A DNA stretch of 48,804 bases from Gammaproteobacteria bacterium (GCA_019454675.1 JACFNV010000006.1:1-48804), one strand, 5' to 3'. Counted from the first letter of the stretch, positions 28,057 to 38,595 are shown. Program-made: numbers and translations. The notes: generated from the sequence alone by a model not told the origin.

Positions 28057-28413
28057 TCAGTTGAGTACCCGATAACCGCGGCCGCGCAGGCAGTTGCGCA
28101 CCACGCTTGCCTTTTCGCGATCCGCGGTGCGGGCCGACTCGGCGCCACCCGTCACCGCACCGATGCCGGCGCCCTTCTTCGCGCCACCTCCGGCCACCGC
28201 GCCGATGGCAGCCCCTACCGCAGCGCCGCCGGCGGAACCCTTGACCACCGCCTGCCCGGTGGATACCTGGCTGGCATAGGCCTCGCACTCGGCGAGGTCC
28301 TGGTGGTAGCGCGCCATGTCCACGCCCTTGGTGTCGACGATGGGCCCGCTTGCCCCCGAACAGGCAGCCAGCAGCGTCGTGGCGACGGCAAAAAACATCG
28401 TGGCGGGTCTCAT
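28057..28413 (-). CDS. Glycine-zipper lipoprotein
   Basis: This 118-residue protein has a lipobox LLAAC (Cys at about 18) and a central glycine-zipper GGAAVGAAIGAVAGGGAKKGAGIG typical of OmpA-associated/YMGG-like small lipoproteins. A C-terminal CLRGRGYRVLN resembles the conserved end CLxxRGY seen in related lipoproteins. GGAGGAAG precedes ATG 28413. Glycine-zipper lipoproteins are thought to embed in membranes and are often stress-induced. It is the upstream partner of mscS. Confidence 0.85.
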   Translation of the reverse strand: MRPATMFFAVATTLLAACSGASGPIVDTKGVDMARYHQDLAECEAYASQVSTGQAVVKGSAGGAAVGAAIGAVAGGGAKKGAGIGAVTGGAESARTADREKASVVRNCLRGRGYRVLN

Positions 28414-28517
28414 GGGCGCTTCCTCCATCCTGGATTGTGATCGCTGCCACAGCGGCCAGGGCACTGGTCATTATTATGACCCGATGTCCGCCTTTGCGGG
28501 ATGGACCCGGGCTGCCG

Positions 28518-29840
28518 ATGCACTTCAAGCGCCAGAAAATCGAGACCGCCAACCTCGAGCAGGGCATGTACGTGGCCCAGCTGGACCGTCCGTGGCTGGA
28601 AACCCCCTTCCTGTTCCACGGCTTCGAGATCCGGGGCGATGACGAGCTGAAGCTGCTGCGCAAGTTCTGCAGGCATGTCTATATCGACGTGACACGCAGC
28701 AGGCTGCCGCAGGAGCGCATCCTGCGGGTGCTGCGGCCGCGGGACGACGAGGCCGTCGTGCAGCGCCGTCCGCAGGCCGATCCTTTTGCCACTTTTGCCG
28801 GCCGGCTGGTGCGCGCGGCAAGCGCGCTGGACCCGAGCGGCATCCTGGCTGCATACGCCGGTGGCCGGCGCAGCTATCGCAACCAGGTGCCGACCGCCCG
28901 CGAGGCGCCCGAGGCCATCCGTGCCTACGACGCGGCCACCACCACCATGAGCGAGGTGCTGGCCGAGGCCCGCAAGGGCGCGGCACTGGATGCCGAGCGG
29001 ATCCTGGCGGCCGTCGGGCCGGTGGTCGACAGTATTTTGCGCAACCAGGATGCCATGGCCTGGTGCGCCTACCTGCGCAAGCGCGACGAACGTGCGCACC
29101 GGAACCCGGTTGCCGCCTCGGTGTGGGCCGTCATCCTCGGCAGGCATCTCGGCTTCGACCGCCGGGGCCTCGATACCCTGGGCATGGGCGGCATGCTGCT
29201 CGACATCGGCAGGGCCAGGTTGCCGGGCAGGTTCGGCGGCCGCGAGGAGGGGCTGCCCGAGGAGGACATCGGGATCCTCAGGAAGCACGTGCCCCTGGGA
29301 TTGAAGATGGTGCGACTGGTGCCCGGCATCAATGCCGACGTGCTGGCGATGATCGGTGGCCACCACGAGCGTGCCGACGGCTCGGGATACCCGCAGGGAC
29401 TCCAGGGTGCCGACATCCCGGTGTTTGCCCGCATCGCCGGCCTGGTGGACAGCTATGACGAGATGATCAGCCAGCGCTCGCCGGTGACGGCCGGCTCGCC
29501 CTACGACGCCATCCGCGAACTCAACATGCTCGCCGGCGTGAAGTTCCAGAGCGAGCTGGTGGAGCAGTTCGTCCAGGCGATGGGCATGTTTCCCACCGGC
29601 AGCGTGGTGGAGATGAACACCGGCGAGGTGGGCATCGTCGTCGAGCAGAACCGCGTCCGCCGCCTGCGCCCCAAGGTCCTGCTGGTGCTCGGCGCGGACA
29701 GGCGGCCGCTGGGCGAGTACCGCATCGTCGACCTGTGCCGGCTGCCGGGCGATCAGGGTGCGCGCAATGCGCGGTGGATCGCCAGGGGCCACGATCGCGG
29801 CACTTTCGGCCTCGACCCCAAGAACTATTTCATCGGCTGA
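28518..29840 (+). CDS. DUF3391/HD-GYP domain protein with degenerate HD motif
   Basis: This 440-residue protein has the N-terminal DUF3391 domain (LEQGMYVAQLDRPWLETPF to about 60) and an HD-GYP domain (about 185-380). HD-GYP enzymes hydrolyse cyclic di-GMP. The GYP part is intact: GGHHERADGSGYPQGL with GYP at 290-292. The HD dyad is changed: LLDIG (Leu228-Asp229) replaces HDIG, and the following Lys is Arg. Loss of that metal-ligand His argues for weak or absent hydrolysis, leaving a c-di-GMP binding or regulatory role. ATG 28518 has no strong ribosome site. Confidence 0.9.
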   Translation: MHFKRQKIETANLEQGMYVAQLDRPWLETPFLFHGFEIRGDDELKLLRKFCRHVYIDVTRSRLPQERILRVLRPRDDEAVVQRRPQADPFATFAGRLVRAASALDPSGILAAYAGGRRSYRNQVPTAREAPEAIRAYDAATTTMSEVLAEARKGAALDAERILAAVGPVVDSILRNQDAMAWCAYLRKRDERAHRNPVAASVWAVILGRHLGFDRRGLDTLGMGGMLLDIGRARLPGRFGGREEGLPEEDIGILRKHVPLGLKMVRLVPGINADVLAMIGGHHERADGSGYPQGLQGADIPVFARIAGLVDSYDEMISQRSPVTAGSPYDAIRELNMLAGVKFQSELVEQFVQAMGMFPTGSVVEMNTGEVGIVVEQNRVRRLRPKVLLVLGADRRPLGEYRIVDLCRLPGDQGARNARWIARGHDRGTFGLDPKNYFIG

Positions 29841-29858
29841 TGCCGTGCCCCGGAGGGG

Positions 29859-29895
29859 CACCACCCGCGGGCCTGGAGGCGGCCCGCGGGTGGTG
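29859..29895. terminator. 15-bp hairpin between convergent HD-GYP and EF-G genes
   Basis: CACCACCCGCGGGCC (29859-29873) pairs perfectly with GGCCCGCGGGTGGTG (29881-29895) around a 7-nt loop. It lies in a 69-bp convergent gap. Neither side has a U-tract, so it is either a Rho-assisted bidirectional stop or a 3'-end stabiliser. Confidence 0.55.
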
Positions 29896-29909
29896 GTGAT
29901 CCGCTGCGC

Positions 29910-32054
<2,145 letters not shown>

Positions 32055-32167
32055 GGCTGGATTCCATCAGGCCGGGAGTTGGAAGCTGCGCTGCTGCCGC
32101 AGCGGTCCGGTGCCGCCAGGGCGGCCCGGGCCGGCTGGCAGGGTGCAGCGCGCCGGGAAGGGCGCGA

Positions 32168-32173
32168 ATTCTA
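32168..32173 (-). promoter_or_regulatory. Candidate -10 box TAGAAT for the EF-G gene
   Basis: Minus-strand TAGAAT is followed by TCGCGC, like the P-II and PGPGW promoters in this window. No clear -35 is seen. The predicted +1 is near 32161. Confidence 0.4.
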
Positions 32174-32319
32174 CCCGTTTCTGCAGCCGAATGGGCCGAA
32201 TCTTGCCGGTGTGCCGCCCGCAGGACGGGGCATCCGGTCATGGGCAGTGGGCGGTTTCAGGCTGCGACGGGGAAAATATCCGCGCTGGCGCGGCTCCTGG
32301 GCCGGGGGCATGGGTCGCC

Positions 32320-32361
32320 GCCGGGCCTGGATGCGCGCTTGCATGCGCATCCAGGCCCGGC
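32320..32361 (-). terminator. 17-bp hairpin after the di-iron protein gene
   Basis: GCCGGGCCTGGATGCGC (32320-32336) pairs perfectly with GCGCATCCAGGCCCGGC (32345-32361) around an 8-nt loop, 18 bp past the stop of the di-iron gene. There is no U-tract, so it is an end-of-transcript hairpin rather than a textbook terminator. Confidence 0.55.
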
Positions 32362-32378
32362 CTCGGGGGGGCGGGTCT

Positions 32379-33134
32379 TCAGGCGGTGGCCGCCTGCGGC
32401 TGCTCCTGGCCCTGGCCCTGCTGGGCCTCCAGGGCGCGCGGGAACAGCGCCTCGTTTTCCTTGTACATGTGCTCCTGCAGGTCGCGGTCGAAGCGCTCGA
32501 GTTCCGTCATGGTGTCGTGCCACAGCCGGGTGGTCCGCGTCGTCGGGATCGCATAGTTGTCGGTCAGGGCGCGCATCTTGTTGAGCGTGCGCTGGGCCTC
32601 GGCGTGCTCGTTCTCCATGCAGGTGATCGGTCCGCCGACCGAGTCCCCGCAGCGGGTGGCACGGATGGCCGTGCTGGCGGCAAGGTCGCGCACCATGGCG
32701 AACAGCGACTCCTCCTCGTGGTGGATGTGGCCGTCGAGTTCGGTGGCAAGCCGGTGGAATTCATCGCGCAGCTGGGCAAGCTGCTCGTTGTCGGCATGTG
32801 CCTCGGCCAGCTTGCTGGTGTTGGCCACCAGCTTCGGCATCACCTCGCGCAGGTAGGCGTGGTGGGTGTGCTCGATGTGGTCCACCAGTGCCCCGAGGTC
32901 CATGTCCTGGTAGGGGGCGATGTCCAGCGGTGGCACGATGGCGGTGGCCATGGCGTCCTCCAGCATCGCCAGGAGGATGGCCGGGTTGAGGCCGAAATTC
33001 CAGCATAGCTGGCCGATCATCACCTCCGGGTCGTCCCCGTCGCGGAAGATGCCGGTGGACTTCAGCTTGGAATACAGGACGGGCGGCCCCGTCATCAGTT
33101 CGGCCACCGTCGTGCGTGCGCTGAGAGTGAGCAT
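32379..33134 (-). CDS. Hemerythrin-like di-iron protein (RIC/YtfE-like, Fe-S repair)
   Basis: This 251-residue protein has an N-terminal segment of about 75 residues and a four-helix di-iron domain. Candidate ligands are His86/His89/His91-92 (DHIEHTHHAY), His136/His138-139 with Glu140-142 (GHIHHEEES), His177 (ENEHAE), His206, His222 and Glu226 (EHMYKENE). This pattern is that of RIC/YtfE/ScdA proteins, which repair Fe-S clusters or handle nitric oxide. The N-terminal domain lacks the CCGG motif of ScdA; a single Cys44 is in LCWNFGLN. GGAG precedes ATG 33134. A TACAAT box lies upstream. Confidence 0.82.
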   Translation of the reverse strand: MLTLSARTTVAELMTGPPVLYSKLKSTGIFRDGDDPEVMIGQLCWNFGLNPAILLAMLEDAMATAIVPPLDIAPYQDMDLGALVDHIEHTHHAYLREVMPKLVANTSKLAEAHADNEQLAQLRDEFHRLATELDGHIHHEEESLFAMVRDLAASTAIRATRCGDSVGGPITCMENEHAEAQRTLNKMRALTDNYAIPTTRTTRLWHDTMTELERFDRDLQEHMYKENEALFPRALEAQQGQGQEQPQAATA

Positions 33135-33224
33135 GGGATTCTCCGGTGCGGGCCGGGCACCGCTGGCGCCCGGCGGTTCATTTTTCCCGAAAGTGCCGGA
33201 GGCAGCCCCTCCGGTCCATAGGGA

Positions 33225-33254
33225 ATTGTACGCAGCCGGGCGGGGACGGCTGCG
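33225..33254 (-). promoter_or_regulatory. Hairpin after the GST gene overlapping into a -10 box for the di-iron gene
   Basis: On the minus strand CGCAGCCG (33254-33247) pairs with CGGCTGCG (33238-33231), 12 bp after the GST stop, and is directly followed by TACAAT (33230-33225), a -10 candidate for the di-iron gene with +1 near 33218. End of one gene and start of the next are therefore packed into 30 bp. No -35 is evident, so an activator may be needed. Confidence 0.4.
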
Positions 33255-33266
33255 TGGATCCCGCCT

Positions 33267-33953
33267 TCAGGCCGGCGCGGCTGCGGCAGCGGCGGCCGCG
33301 CGACGCTGGTCCATCCGCTGCTGCAGCGACAGGTGGAAGTCCAGCGTGTGCCGTGTCGCGATGAAGCTCGGCCGCTGCCCGGCCGTCTCGTACCAGGCCC
33401 GCAGCCGGGTGCAATCGTCCGGCCACTCGGCACCGGCCAGCTCCTCGTAGACGGCAAAGCGCTCGAAGAAGGGCAGGTAGTGGAAGTCCGCCAGCGAGGG
33501 GTGCGCGCCCAGCCAGTACGGGTCGTCGCCGGAGTTGCGCAGCCCCCGGTCCATGAAGCGCATGACCTCGCCGAGCCGGTCCCGCGCCGCGGCCAGCTCG
33601 CCGGGCTTGTCGCGTGCCGCCATCAACCGCAGCAATGCCGGCAGGAAGCGCGCATCGCAATGATCCATCCAGATGCGCACCATCGCCCGCCCGTGGGCGT
33701 CGGCCGGCATCAGCGGGTGTTCGGTGAAGGCCTCGTCTAGGTACTGGTTGATGATGGCCGATTCATGGATCACGCGGCCTGCGTGGCGCAGCACCGGCAC
33801 CTTGCCGTGCGGCGAGACCTCCATGAACCAGTCCGGGCGGTTGCGCAGGTCGATTTCCACCAGCTCGAAATCGAGCTCTTTTTCGAGCAGGACCATGTGC
33901 GAGCGTTGCGCGAAGGGGCAACCGGCGTAGCTGAAGAGCTCGATGGCGGGCAT
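33267..33953 (-). CDS. Glutathione S-transferase family protein (omega/lambda-like)
   Basis: This 228-residue protein has a thioredoxin-fold N-domain with active-site CPFAQR (Cys at about 12), as in the Cys-type omega and lambda GSTs, which act as thiol transferases or dehydroascorbate reductases. HGKVPVL provides the cis-Pro, and HESAIINQYLDE the gamma-glutamyl binding site. An all-helical C-domain contains SLADFHYLPFF. An Ala-rich tail ends the protein. GGAG stands 8 bp before ATG 33953. SspA-like regulators share the fold but start differently. Confidence 0.88.
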   Translation of the reverse strand: MPAIELFSYAGCPFAQRSHMVLLEKELDFELVEIDLRNRPDWFMEVSPHGKVPVLRHAGRVIHESAIINQYLDEAFTEHPLMPADAHGRAMVRIWMDHCDARFLPALLRLMAARDKPGELAAARDRLGEVMRFMDRGLRNSGDDPYWLGAHPSLADFHYLPFFERFAVYEELAGAEWPDDCTRLRAWYETAGQRPSFIATRHTLDFHLSLQQRMDQRRAAAAAAAAPA

Positions 33954-34037
33954 GTCGGATACTCCACGAATGCGGTGCCGGCCCTGTGGGCAGGCTGCAC
34001 CGCGCGGCGGGAGTCTAGCAGCTGCACTCCGCGGCTT

Positions 34038-35231
34038 TCAGCCGCCCGCGGCCGGCCGGCAGCCCAGCGCGCGTTCCAGTTCCGCCGTCCCGATGGCCAC
34101 GGCATTGGGAGGCAGTGCCCGGAAGATGTCCGCCTCGTCGCCGATGAAGACCACCGCCGGCGCGGCCAGCGGGCGTCGTTGCGCATCATGGCTCAGCAGC
34201 ACTTCCGGGCGCACCGGCGATCCCGCGTGCACCAGGCCCACGCTGCCATCGGCAAGCTCGACCAGCGTGCCGCTGGGGTAGGGGCCAAGCGCCCCTGCCA
34301 GTTCCCCGACCAGCGCGGCATCGAACTGGTCGCCGGCGAGGCCTGCCAGCTGGCGCAGGGCAGCCGGCGGCGACAGGGCGGCGGCATAGCGGCGGTTGAG
34401 GGTCATCGCATCATAGGCATCGGCGATGGCGGCCAGCCGGCCGAACACGGGAATGGCGGTGCCGCACAGCTGCTGCGGGTAACCGCTGCCATCGAGGCGT
34501 TCATGATGGGTGGCGATCATCTCCACCGCCCTTGCGGGCAGCTCCGCCGCGGCCACGAATTCCAGCCCGCGCTCGACATGCCTGCGCACGTACAGCTGCT
34601 CCTCGGTGGTCAGCGCCGCCGGCTTGGCGAGGATCGGCACCGGCACCGCGATCTTGCCGAGATCCAGCAGCAGGGCGCCGATGGTGAGATCCTGCAGGGT
34701 GTGCCGGTCGATGCCGAGGCGCTGCCCGAGGAGATTGACCGCCAGTGCCGTGCCGGCGGCGCGCCGGCACAGGAAGCTGCCATGCTCCTCCCTGCGCAGG
34801 CAGTAGTGCAGCACGGGGGCATTGCCGCCAGCCTCGCCGGCCAGCAGCACGGCGCAGCGCGTCACGGCCGCCTTGTCGATGCGGCCCCGCTGGCGTGCAT
34901 CACGCACGATGGCCGCCATCCCGTGCAGGACTTCGTCGAGCACCCGGCGGGCGGCCAGCAGGCGCTCGCCCGTTGCCGTGGGCCGGACTGTCGGTGCCGG
35001 CCGCTGCGTGACGGCATTCGGGACGGGGGGCTGTTCGCTCAGCGTCGTGTCCACATAGACATGGTGGCAGAGTTGCTGCAGTTGCTCGACCTGCGCCTGG
35101 TCGGTGATCAGGAAGCCGGCGGCCGGGAGCGGCACGTGCAGCCACGAGCGGTCGAGCTCGGCAACATACATGCCGGGCTGCAGCGCCTCGCTGCGGACGG
35201 GAACCAGGTGTCGGGCCAGTGGGCGCCCCAT
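34038..35231 (-). CDS. Second DUF3391/HD-GYP protein with degenerate HD motif
   Basis: This 397-residue paralogue of the HD-GYP protein at 28518 has DUF3391 at 18-60 (LQPGMYVAELDRSWLHVPL). In the HD-GYP domain the HD dyad is again replaced by Leu-Asp (LLLDLGK, Leu189-Asp190) while the second half is intact (HHERLDGSGYP, GYP at 250-252). The Lys after LG is kept here, unlike in the other copy. It probably binds cyclic di-GMP or acts by protein contact. ATG 35231 follows GAG at short range; no better start is seen. It is divergent from the DUF4404 gene. Confidence 0.88.
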   Translation of the reverse strand: MGRPLARHLVPVRSEALQPGMYVAELDRSWLHVPLPAAGFLITDQAQVEQLQQLCHHVYVDTTLSEQPPVPNAVTQRPAPTVRPTATGERLLAARRVLDEVLHGMAAIVRDARQRGRIDKAAVTRCAVLLAGEAGGNAPVLHYCLRREEHGSFLCRRAAGTALAVNLLGQRLGIDRHTLQDLTIGALLLDLGKIAVPVPILAKPAALTTEEQLYVRRHVERGLEFVAAAELPARAVEMIATHHERLDGSGYPQQLCGTAIPVFGRLAAIADAYDAMTLNRRYAAALSPPAALRQLAGLAGDQFDAALVGELAGALGPYPSGTLVELADGSVGLVHAGSPVRPEVLLSHDAQRRPLAAPAVVFIGDEADIFRALPPNAVAIGTAELERALGCRPAAGG

Positions 35232-35385
35232 GGGATGCTCGTTGTTGTTATTCTTCCTTGACGGAGGATAGCGGGCCGGTGCTGCACAAAGCGTGACGCA
35301 GCGCACGGCGGGCCGGACGGGCTCATCTTATGTCCGCCGGCACGGCGCAATGCGGCGCCCGGGTATGGGGTTCGACTGGAAGGCC

Positions 35386-35658
35386 ATGGACAAGGACAGG
35401 TTGCAATCACTGCTGGCCGAGCTGCATCAGGAGCTTGGCCGCACGGACACGCTGGATGCCGATTCGCGCCGGCTGCTGCTGCAGGTGCTGGAGGATGCCC
35501 GCGTGCTGGCATCCCGGGATCCGGGTGCGTCGGACGAGCCGGATGCCAATGGCCTGGCCGCCCTGCAGGAGGCAGCCCTCGAGCTGCAAAGCAGCCATCC
35601 ACGGCTGGCGCTGCTGGCCGGCCAGGTCGCCGACAGCCTGGCCAAGCTCGGCATCTGA
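35386..35658 (+). CDS. DUF4404 family small protein
   Basis: This 90-residue soluble protein matches DUF4404: MDKDRLQSLLAELHQELG, then LDADSRRLLLQVLEDAR and a C-terminal HPRLALLAGQVADSLAKLGI helix. It is all-alpha by composition with no export signal. ATG 35386 is preceded by GGAAGG; in-frame ATGs upstream lack similarity. The function of the family is not known. It converges with the di-heme cytochrome gene. Confidence 0.85.
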   Translation: MDKDRLQSLLAELHQELGRTDTLDADSRRLLLQVLEDARVLASRDPGASDEPDANGLAALQEAALELQSSHPRLALLAGQVADSLAKLGI

Positions 35659-35669
35659 AAACGCCCGCC

Positions 35670-36551
35670 TCAGCGCGGCGTGGCGAGCGCGGGCAGCGCC
35701 TTGAGGTAGATGGCGATGGCGTGCCGATCCGCGGCCGTCAGCTGCGAGGTGTTGTCGTTGATCACCTGGCCCATGCCGGCGCCGGCAAAGTCGCCATCCG
35801 GCAGCATGCCGAAATCGAGGAAGGTCTCGATATCGGAGATTGACCATCCGCCGATGCCATCTTCCCCGTGGGGGGTGATGTTGGGCACCTTGCGCTCCTC
35901 GGGGCCGAGCGGGTTGCCGGCCATTTCCTCGCCGGCCCGCAGCGCACCCAGCGCGCTGCGCGGGGTATGGCATTCCCCGCAGTGGCCCAGGTGGCGCACG
36001 AGGTAGGCGCCGCGGTTCCAGTCCGCATCCCGCGTGTCGTCGGGGACGAAGGCGGCGGGGCGGAAGAACAGCCATTGCCAGGCGCGCGCCGCCAGCCGCG
36101 TGTCGAGGTACCAGGGCAGCTCGTGCGGGAGGCTCGCCCTGGCCACTGGCGTGAGCGACATCAGGTAGGCATAGATGGCAGCCGCATCCTCCTCGCTCAT
36201 GCCGGCATAGGCGGTGTAGGGGAAGGCCGGGAAATAGGCGCTTCCCGCCGGGCTGCGGCCGCGCCTGAGTGCGGCGAGGAATTGCGCCTCGCTCCACCCG
36301 CCAATGCCGGTGCCGGCATCCGGGGTGATGTTCGGCGCGTAGAAGGTGCCGAACGGGGTGGCCAGCGCCCTGCCGCCGGCAAAGGGTTCGGCGCCGTCAC
36401 GGTCCTCGGTATGGCAGCTCACGCAACCGCCCGCGGCCGCCAGGTAGCGGCCGCGCTCGACGGCTGTCTCGGCGGATGCGGTCGCGGCCTGCAGCAGGCA
36501 GGCCGCCAGCAGCGCGCCGATCAGTCCTTTTGCCGGTGACGGCCGTGGCAT
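35670..36551 (-). CDS. Di-heme cytochrome c
   Basis: This 293-residue periplasmic protein has a signal peptide (to about residue 28) and two c-type heme motifs, CVSCH (43-47) and CGECH (191-195). Each domain repeats an NITPDxGTGIGGWS or NITPHGEDGIGGWS segment, as in the cytochrome subunits of membrane sugar/alcohol dehydrogenases, which usually have three hemes. A start-proximal ribosome site is awkward: AAGGG abuts the ATG, while GAAGG lies 11 bp upstream. It follows the cytochrome c' gene by 15 bp and is probably in one operon with it. Confidence 0.92.
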   Translation of the reverse strand: MPRPSPAKGLIGALLAACLLQAATASAETAVERGRYLAAAGGCVSCHTEDRDGAEPFAGGRALATPFGTFYAPNITPDAGTGIGGWSEAQFLAALRRGRSPAGSAYFPAFPYTAYAGMSEEDAAAIYAYLMSLTPVARASLPHELPWYLDTRLAARAWQWLFFRPAAFVPDDTRDADWNRGAYLVRHLGHCGECHTPRSALGALRAGEEMAGNPLGPEERKVPNITPHGEDGIGGWSISDIETFLDFGMLPDGDFAGAGMGQVINDNTSQLTAADRHAIAIYLKALPALATPR

Positions 36552-36566
36552 CCCTTCAGGCTGCCT

Positions 36567-37019
36567 TCAATGAGCTGCACCCTGTTGCCGGTAACGGTCG
36601 TGGCATCCCTTGCAGGAGTCCCCGGTCGCCTTGATGGCCCTGCCGATGGCCGCCCTGTCATCCGCATTGACGGCATCGCGCAGCTGCGCCGTGGCCGTCG
36701 CCATGGTCTCGGCGATCTCCTGGAAGCGGGCGCCCTCCTGCCAGATCAGCGGCAGGGCGTCGGTCTTCCCGGCATCGGAGCCGGCGGGGAACATGTGGGT
36801 GATTTCCGTGCCTGCGGCAGCCAGCGCCTCGGCATGGCCGGACAGGTGGGAGGGAGCGTCGATCCTGCCGCCAAAGATCATGGTGATGGCGACCATATGT
36901 CCCGCCATGGTCTCCATGACGGCCTTGCGGTACTTGATGGCATCCTCGGGTGTGGCCGCCTGGGCCACGGAGCTTGCCAGCACGAGGAATATCGCCACGC
37001 TGCTCACGATTCGACGCAT
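36567..37019 (-). CDS. Cytochrome c' (class II)
   Basis: This 150-residue protein has a signal peptide (MRRIVSSVAIFLVLASSVAQA) and a four-helix bundle with the heme motif CKGCH near the C-terminus (136-140), the hallmark of cytochrome c'. The N-terminal YRKAVMETMAGHM matches the family. Cytochromes c' bind NO and CO on a five-coordinate heme and protect against nitrosative stress. GGAG precedes ATG 37019 at 8 bp. Upstream partner of the di-heme cytochrome; an FNR-type regulator gene lies about 0.6 kb away. Confidence 0.93.
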   Translation of the reverse strand: MRRIVSSVAIFLVLASSVAQAATPEDAIKYRKAVMETMAGHMVAITMIFGGRIDAPSHLSGHAEALAAAGTEITHMFPAGSDAGKTDALPLIWQEGARFQEIAETMATATAQLRDAVNADDRAAIGRAIKATGDSCKGCHDRYRQQGAAH

Positions 37020-37085
37020 CGATTGACTCCATCAGCCAAGCCTGGGGCGCCAAGGATAGCAGCACCCGGCGTCGCCGGCAGTGCC

Positions 37086-37592
37086 TCATCGCGCCGTGGT
37101 GCGGCAGTTCCAGGTGGCCGGATCGCAGTCCGTGGTGGATGGCTTGATCGATGGCGGCCCGGCCGGGGATGCGGCAGCGGTCGGTTGTTCCCGGTCCGGT
37201 CCGGGTTCCGCCGTGGCGGGCGTCGGGGCTGACGTGCAGCCCTCCGCCACCTCGTGGCGCCAGCCACCGGCATCGATCGCAGTGGCTTCCCTGTTGCCAT
37301 CGGCGCAGCCGGCAAGCTCCACGGTGACGTCGAGGCGCATCGGCGTGCCCTCCGCTCCATGCCTGCCCCTGTCGAAGCCGCGGTAGGCCTGCAGCTCGAC
37401 CTTGGTTGCGGGTGCGGGCTGGCTGGCCGGTGGTGCTGGCCGGGTGCTGATGGTGGCGGGTGTCGTGGTGTCCGCGGCGGACAGCGGTGACGCGCTGTCG
37501 AGCAACGCGATGCCGAGGGCTGCGGCCATGGCGAGGCCTGGCCGCAGGTGATGGGCCATGAAGAGAAGGATGCGGCTAGCGGTGCCAGGCAT
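37086..37592 (-). CDS. Small secreted Pro/Thr-rich protein of unknown function
   Basis: I recognise no family. The 168-residue product (157 if ATG 37559 is used) has a signal-like N-terminus (HHLRPGLAMAAALGIALL), a low-complexity Pro/Thr/Ala linker, a central part with ELAGCADGNREAT and EVAEGCTS, and a second low-complexity stretch before a C-terminal CDPATWNCRTTAR. Four Cys suggest two disulfides outside the cytoplasm. No convincing ribosome site decides the start. It lies downstream of the FNR-type gene (57 bp) on the same strand. Confidence 0.6.
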   Translation of the reverse strand: MPGTASRILLFMAHHLRPGLAMAAALGIALLDSASPLSAADTTTPATISTRPAPPASQPAPATKVELQAYRGFDRGRHGAEGTPMRLDVTVELAGCADGNREATAIDAGGWRHEVAEGCTSAPTPATAEPGPDREQPTAAASPAGPPSIKPSTTDCDPATWNCRTTAR

Positions 37593-37649
37593 GAGTGCAG
37601 CCTGGCACGAGCGTGTTTCCCGCCGCCACGACCCGGATCACGCACGGGA

Positions 37650-38426
37650 TCATGGCCGGTGGCGCGTGTAGGGATTGATGCAGGCCGCGATTTCGCCCAG
37701 ACCCTCCGGGTCCACCAGCGTGATGCGCTTGCGGTCGGCCTTGATCAGGCCGCTCTTGTGCAGGCGTGCGAGGATGCGGCTGACGGTCTCCGGGGCCAGC
37801 CGGAGAAAGTTGGCGATGTCCTGGCGCGACATGGCGAGATTGAGTTCGCCGCTCCAGCCACCGGGCCGCCGCAGCCGTGCCGCCGCCATCACCAGAAAGG
37901 CTGCCAGCCGTTCCTCGGCGCTGAAGTCGCCGGCGATGGCGGTGCTCGTCAGCACGTAGCGGCTCATCATGCGCATGATCTCGGCCTGCAGTGCGGGCAT
38001 CTCCTGCATCAGCCGCGTCAGCGTGCGGTAGGGGATGACGCAGACATTGTTCTGTTCGGCGAGCCCCACGCAACTGGAGACATGGCGTTCCGGATAGATG
38101 GCATCGACGCCGATGATCTCGCCGACGAAGTGGAAGGCCAGCACGTGCTCGCGCCCCTCGGCATCCACCATGTAGCTCTTGAGGCAGCCGGACTGCACCG
38201 CATACAGCGCATGGAAGGGATCGCCGGTGCGGAACAGGTGGTCGCCGGCGCCCAGCAGGCGGTTGCGCTGCATCGACTCCTCGAAGACGCGCAGCTGTTC
38301 GGGGTTGAGCGATGCGGGCAGGCAGCGCGAGAGGATGCCGCAGTTGCTGCAGCGTACACGTGCCGGCTCGGTCCGACCGGCATGGCTGCGACTGCTCGGG
38401 TCGGGAGCCGGTGCCGGGTCGCGCAT
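37650..38426 (-). CDS. fnr: FNR/ANR-type oxygen-sensing transcription regulator
   Basis: This 258-residue CRP-family regulator has the N-terminal cluster motif C-x2-C-x5-C (Cys26, Cys29, Cys35) plus Cys129 in NNVCVIPY, which together bind an O2-labile 4Fe-4S cluster. The cNMP-like fold covers about 45-160 and the helix-turn-helix holds ETVSR (Glu213, Ser216, Arg217), the FNR-type base contacts for TTGAT-N4-ATCAA. AGAGGA precedes ATG 38426. It probably controls low-oxygen respiration; the cytochromes nearby are plausible targets though no full FNR box is visible here. Confidence 0.92.
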   Translation of the reverse strand: MRDPAPAPDPSSRSHAGRTEPARVRCSNCGILSRCLPASLNPEQLRVFEESMQRNRLLGAGDHLFRTGDPFHALYAVQSGCLKSYMVDAEGREHVLAFHFVGEIIGVDAIYPERHVSSCVGLAEQNNVCVIPYRTLTRLMQEMPALQAEIMRMMSRYVLTSTAIAGDFSAEERLAAFLVMAAARLRRPGGWSGELNLAMSRQDIANFLRLAPETVSRILARLHKSGLIKADRKRITLVDPEGLGEIAACINPYTRHRP

Positions 38427-38454
38427 GCTGGGATCCTCTGGATGTTGGCATCGA

Positions 38455-38460
38455 AGTATA
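38455..38460 (-). promoter_or_regulatory. -10 box TATACT of the FNR-type gene
   Basis: Minus-strand TATACT predicts +1 near 38448, giving a 22-nt leader. An isolated FNR half-site-like ATCAA lies around 38472-38476 near the -35 position, but its partner half is missing, so autoregulation is only a possibility. Confidence 0.45.
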
Positions 38461-38595
38461 CCGTCAGTTGGCTTGATGTATTCCTGCATGGCGCGGGCAT
38501 CCGTTGGACGGTGCAGCGGGCTGGTCCACAATGACGGTTCCGGATTGCTGGATGCTGCACCCGTGACCACCGCCCACCGCCGGCCGGCACCGTTC

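Larger units (their letters stand above)
32055..32378. other. 324-bp intergenic region between EF-G and the di-iron protein gene
   Basis: It contains the leader of the EF-G gene. TAGAAT on the minus strand at 32173-32168 is a candidate -10, giving a leader of about 105 nt. The far end holds the hairpin at 32320-32361 behind the di-iron gene. I see no RNA gene or conserved open frame. Confidence 0.5.

Noticed and set aside
38466-38490. An FNR box controlling the FNR-type gene
   Set aside because: Only one half-site-like ATCAA is present; the partner half does not match TTGAT.
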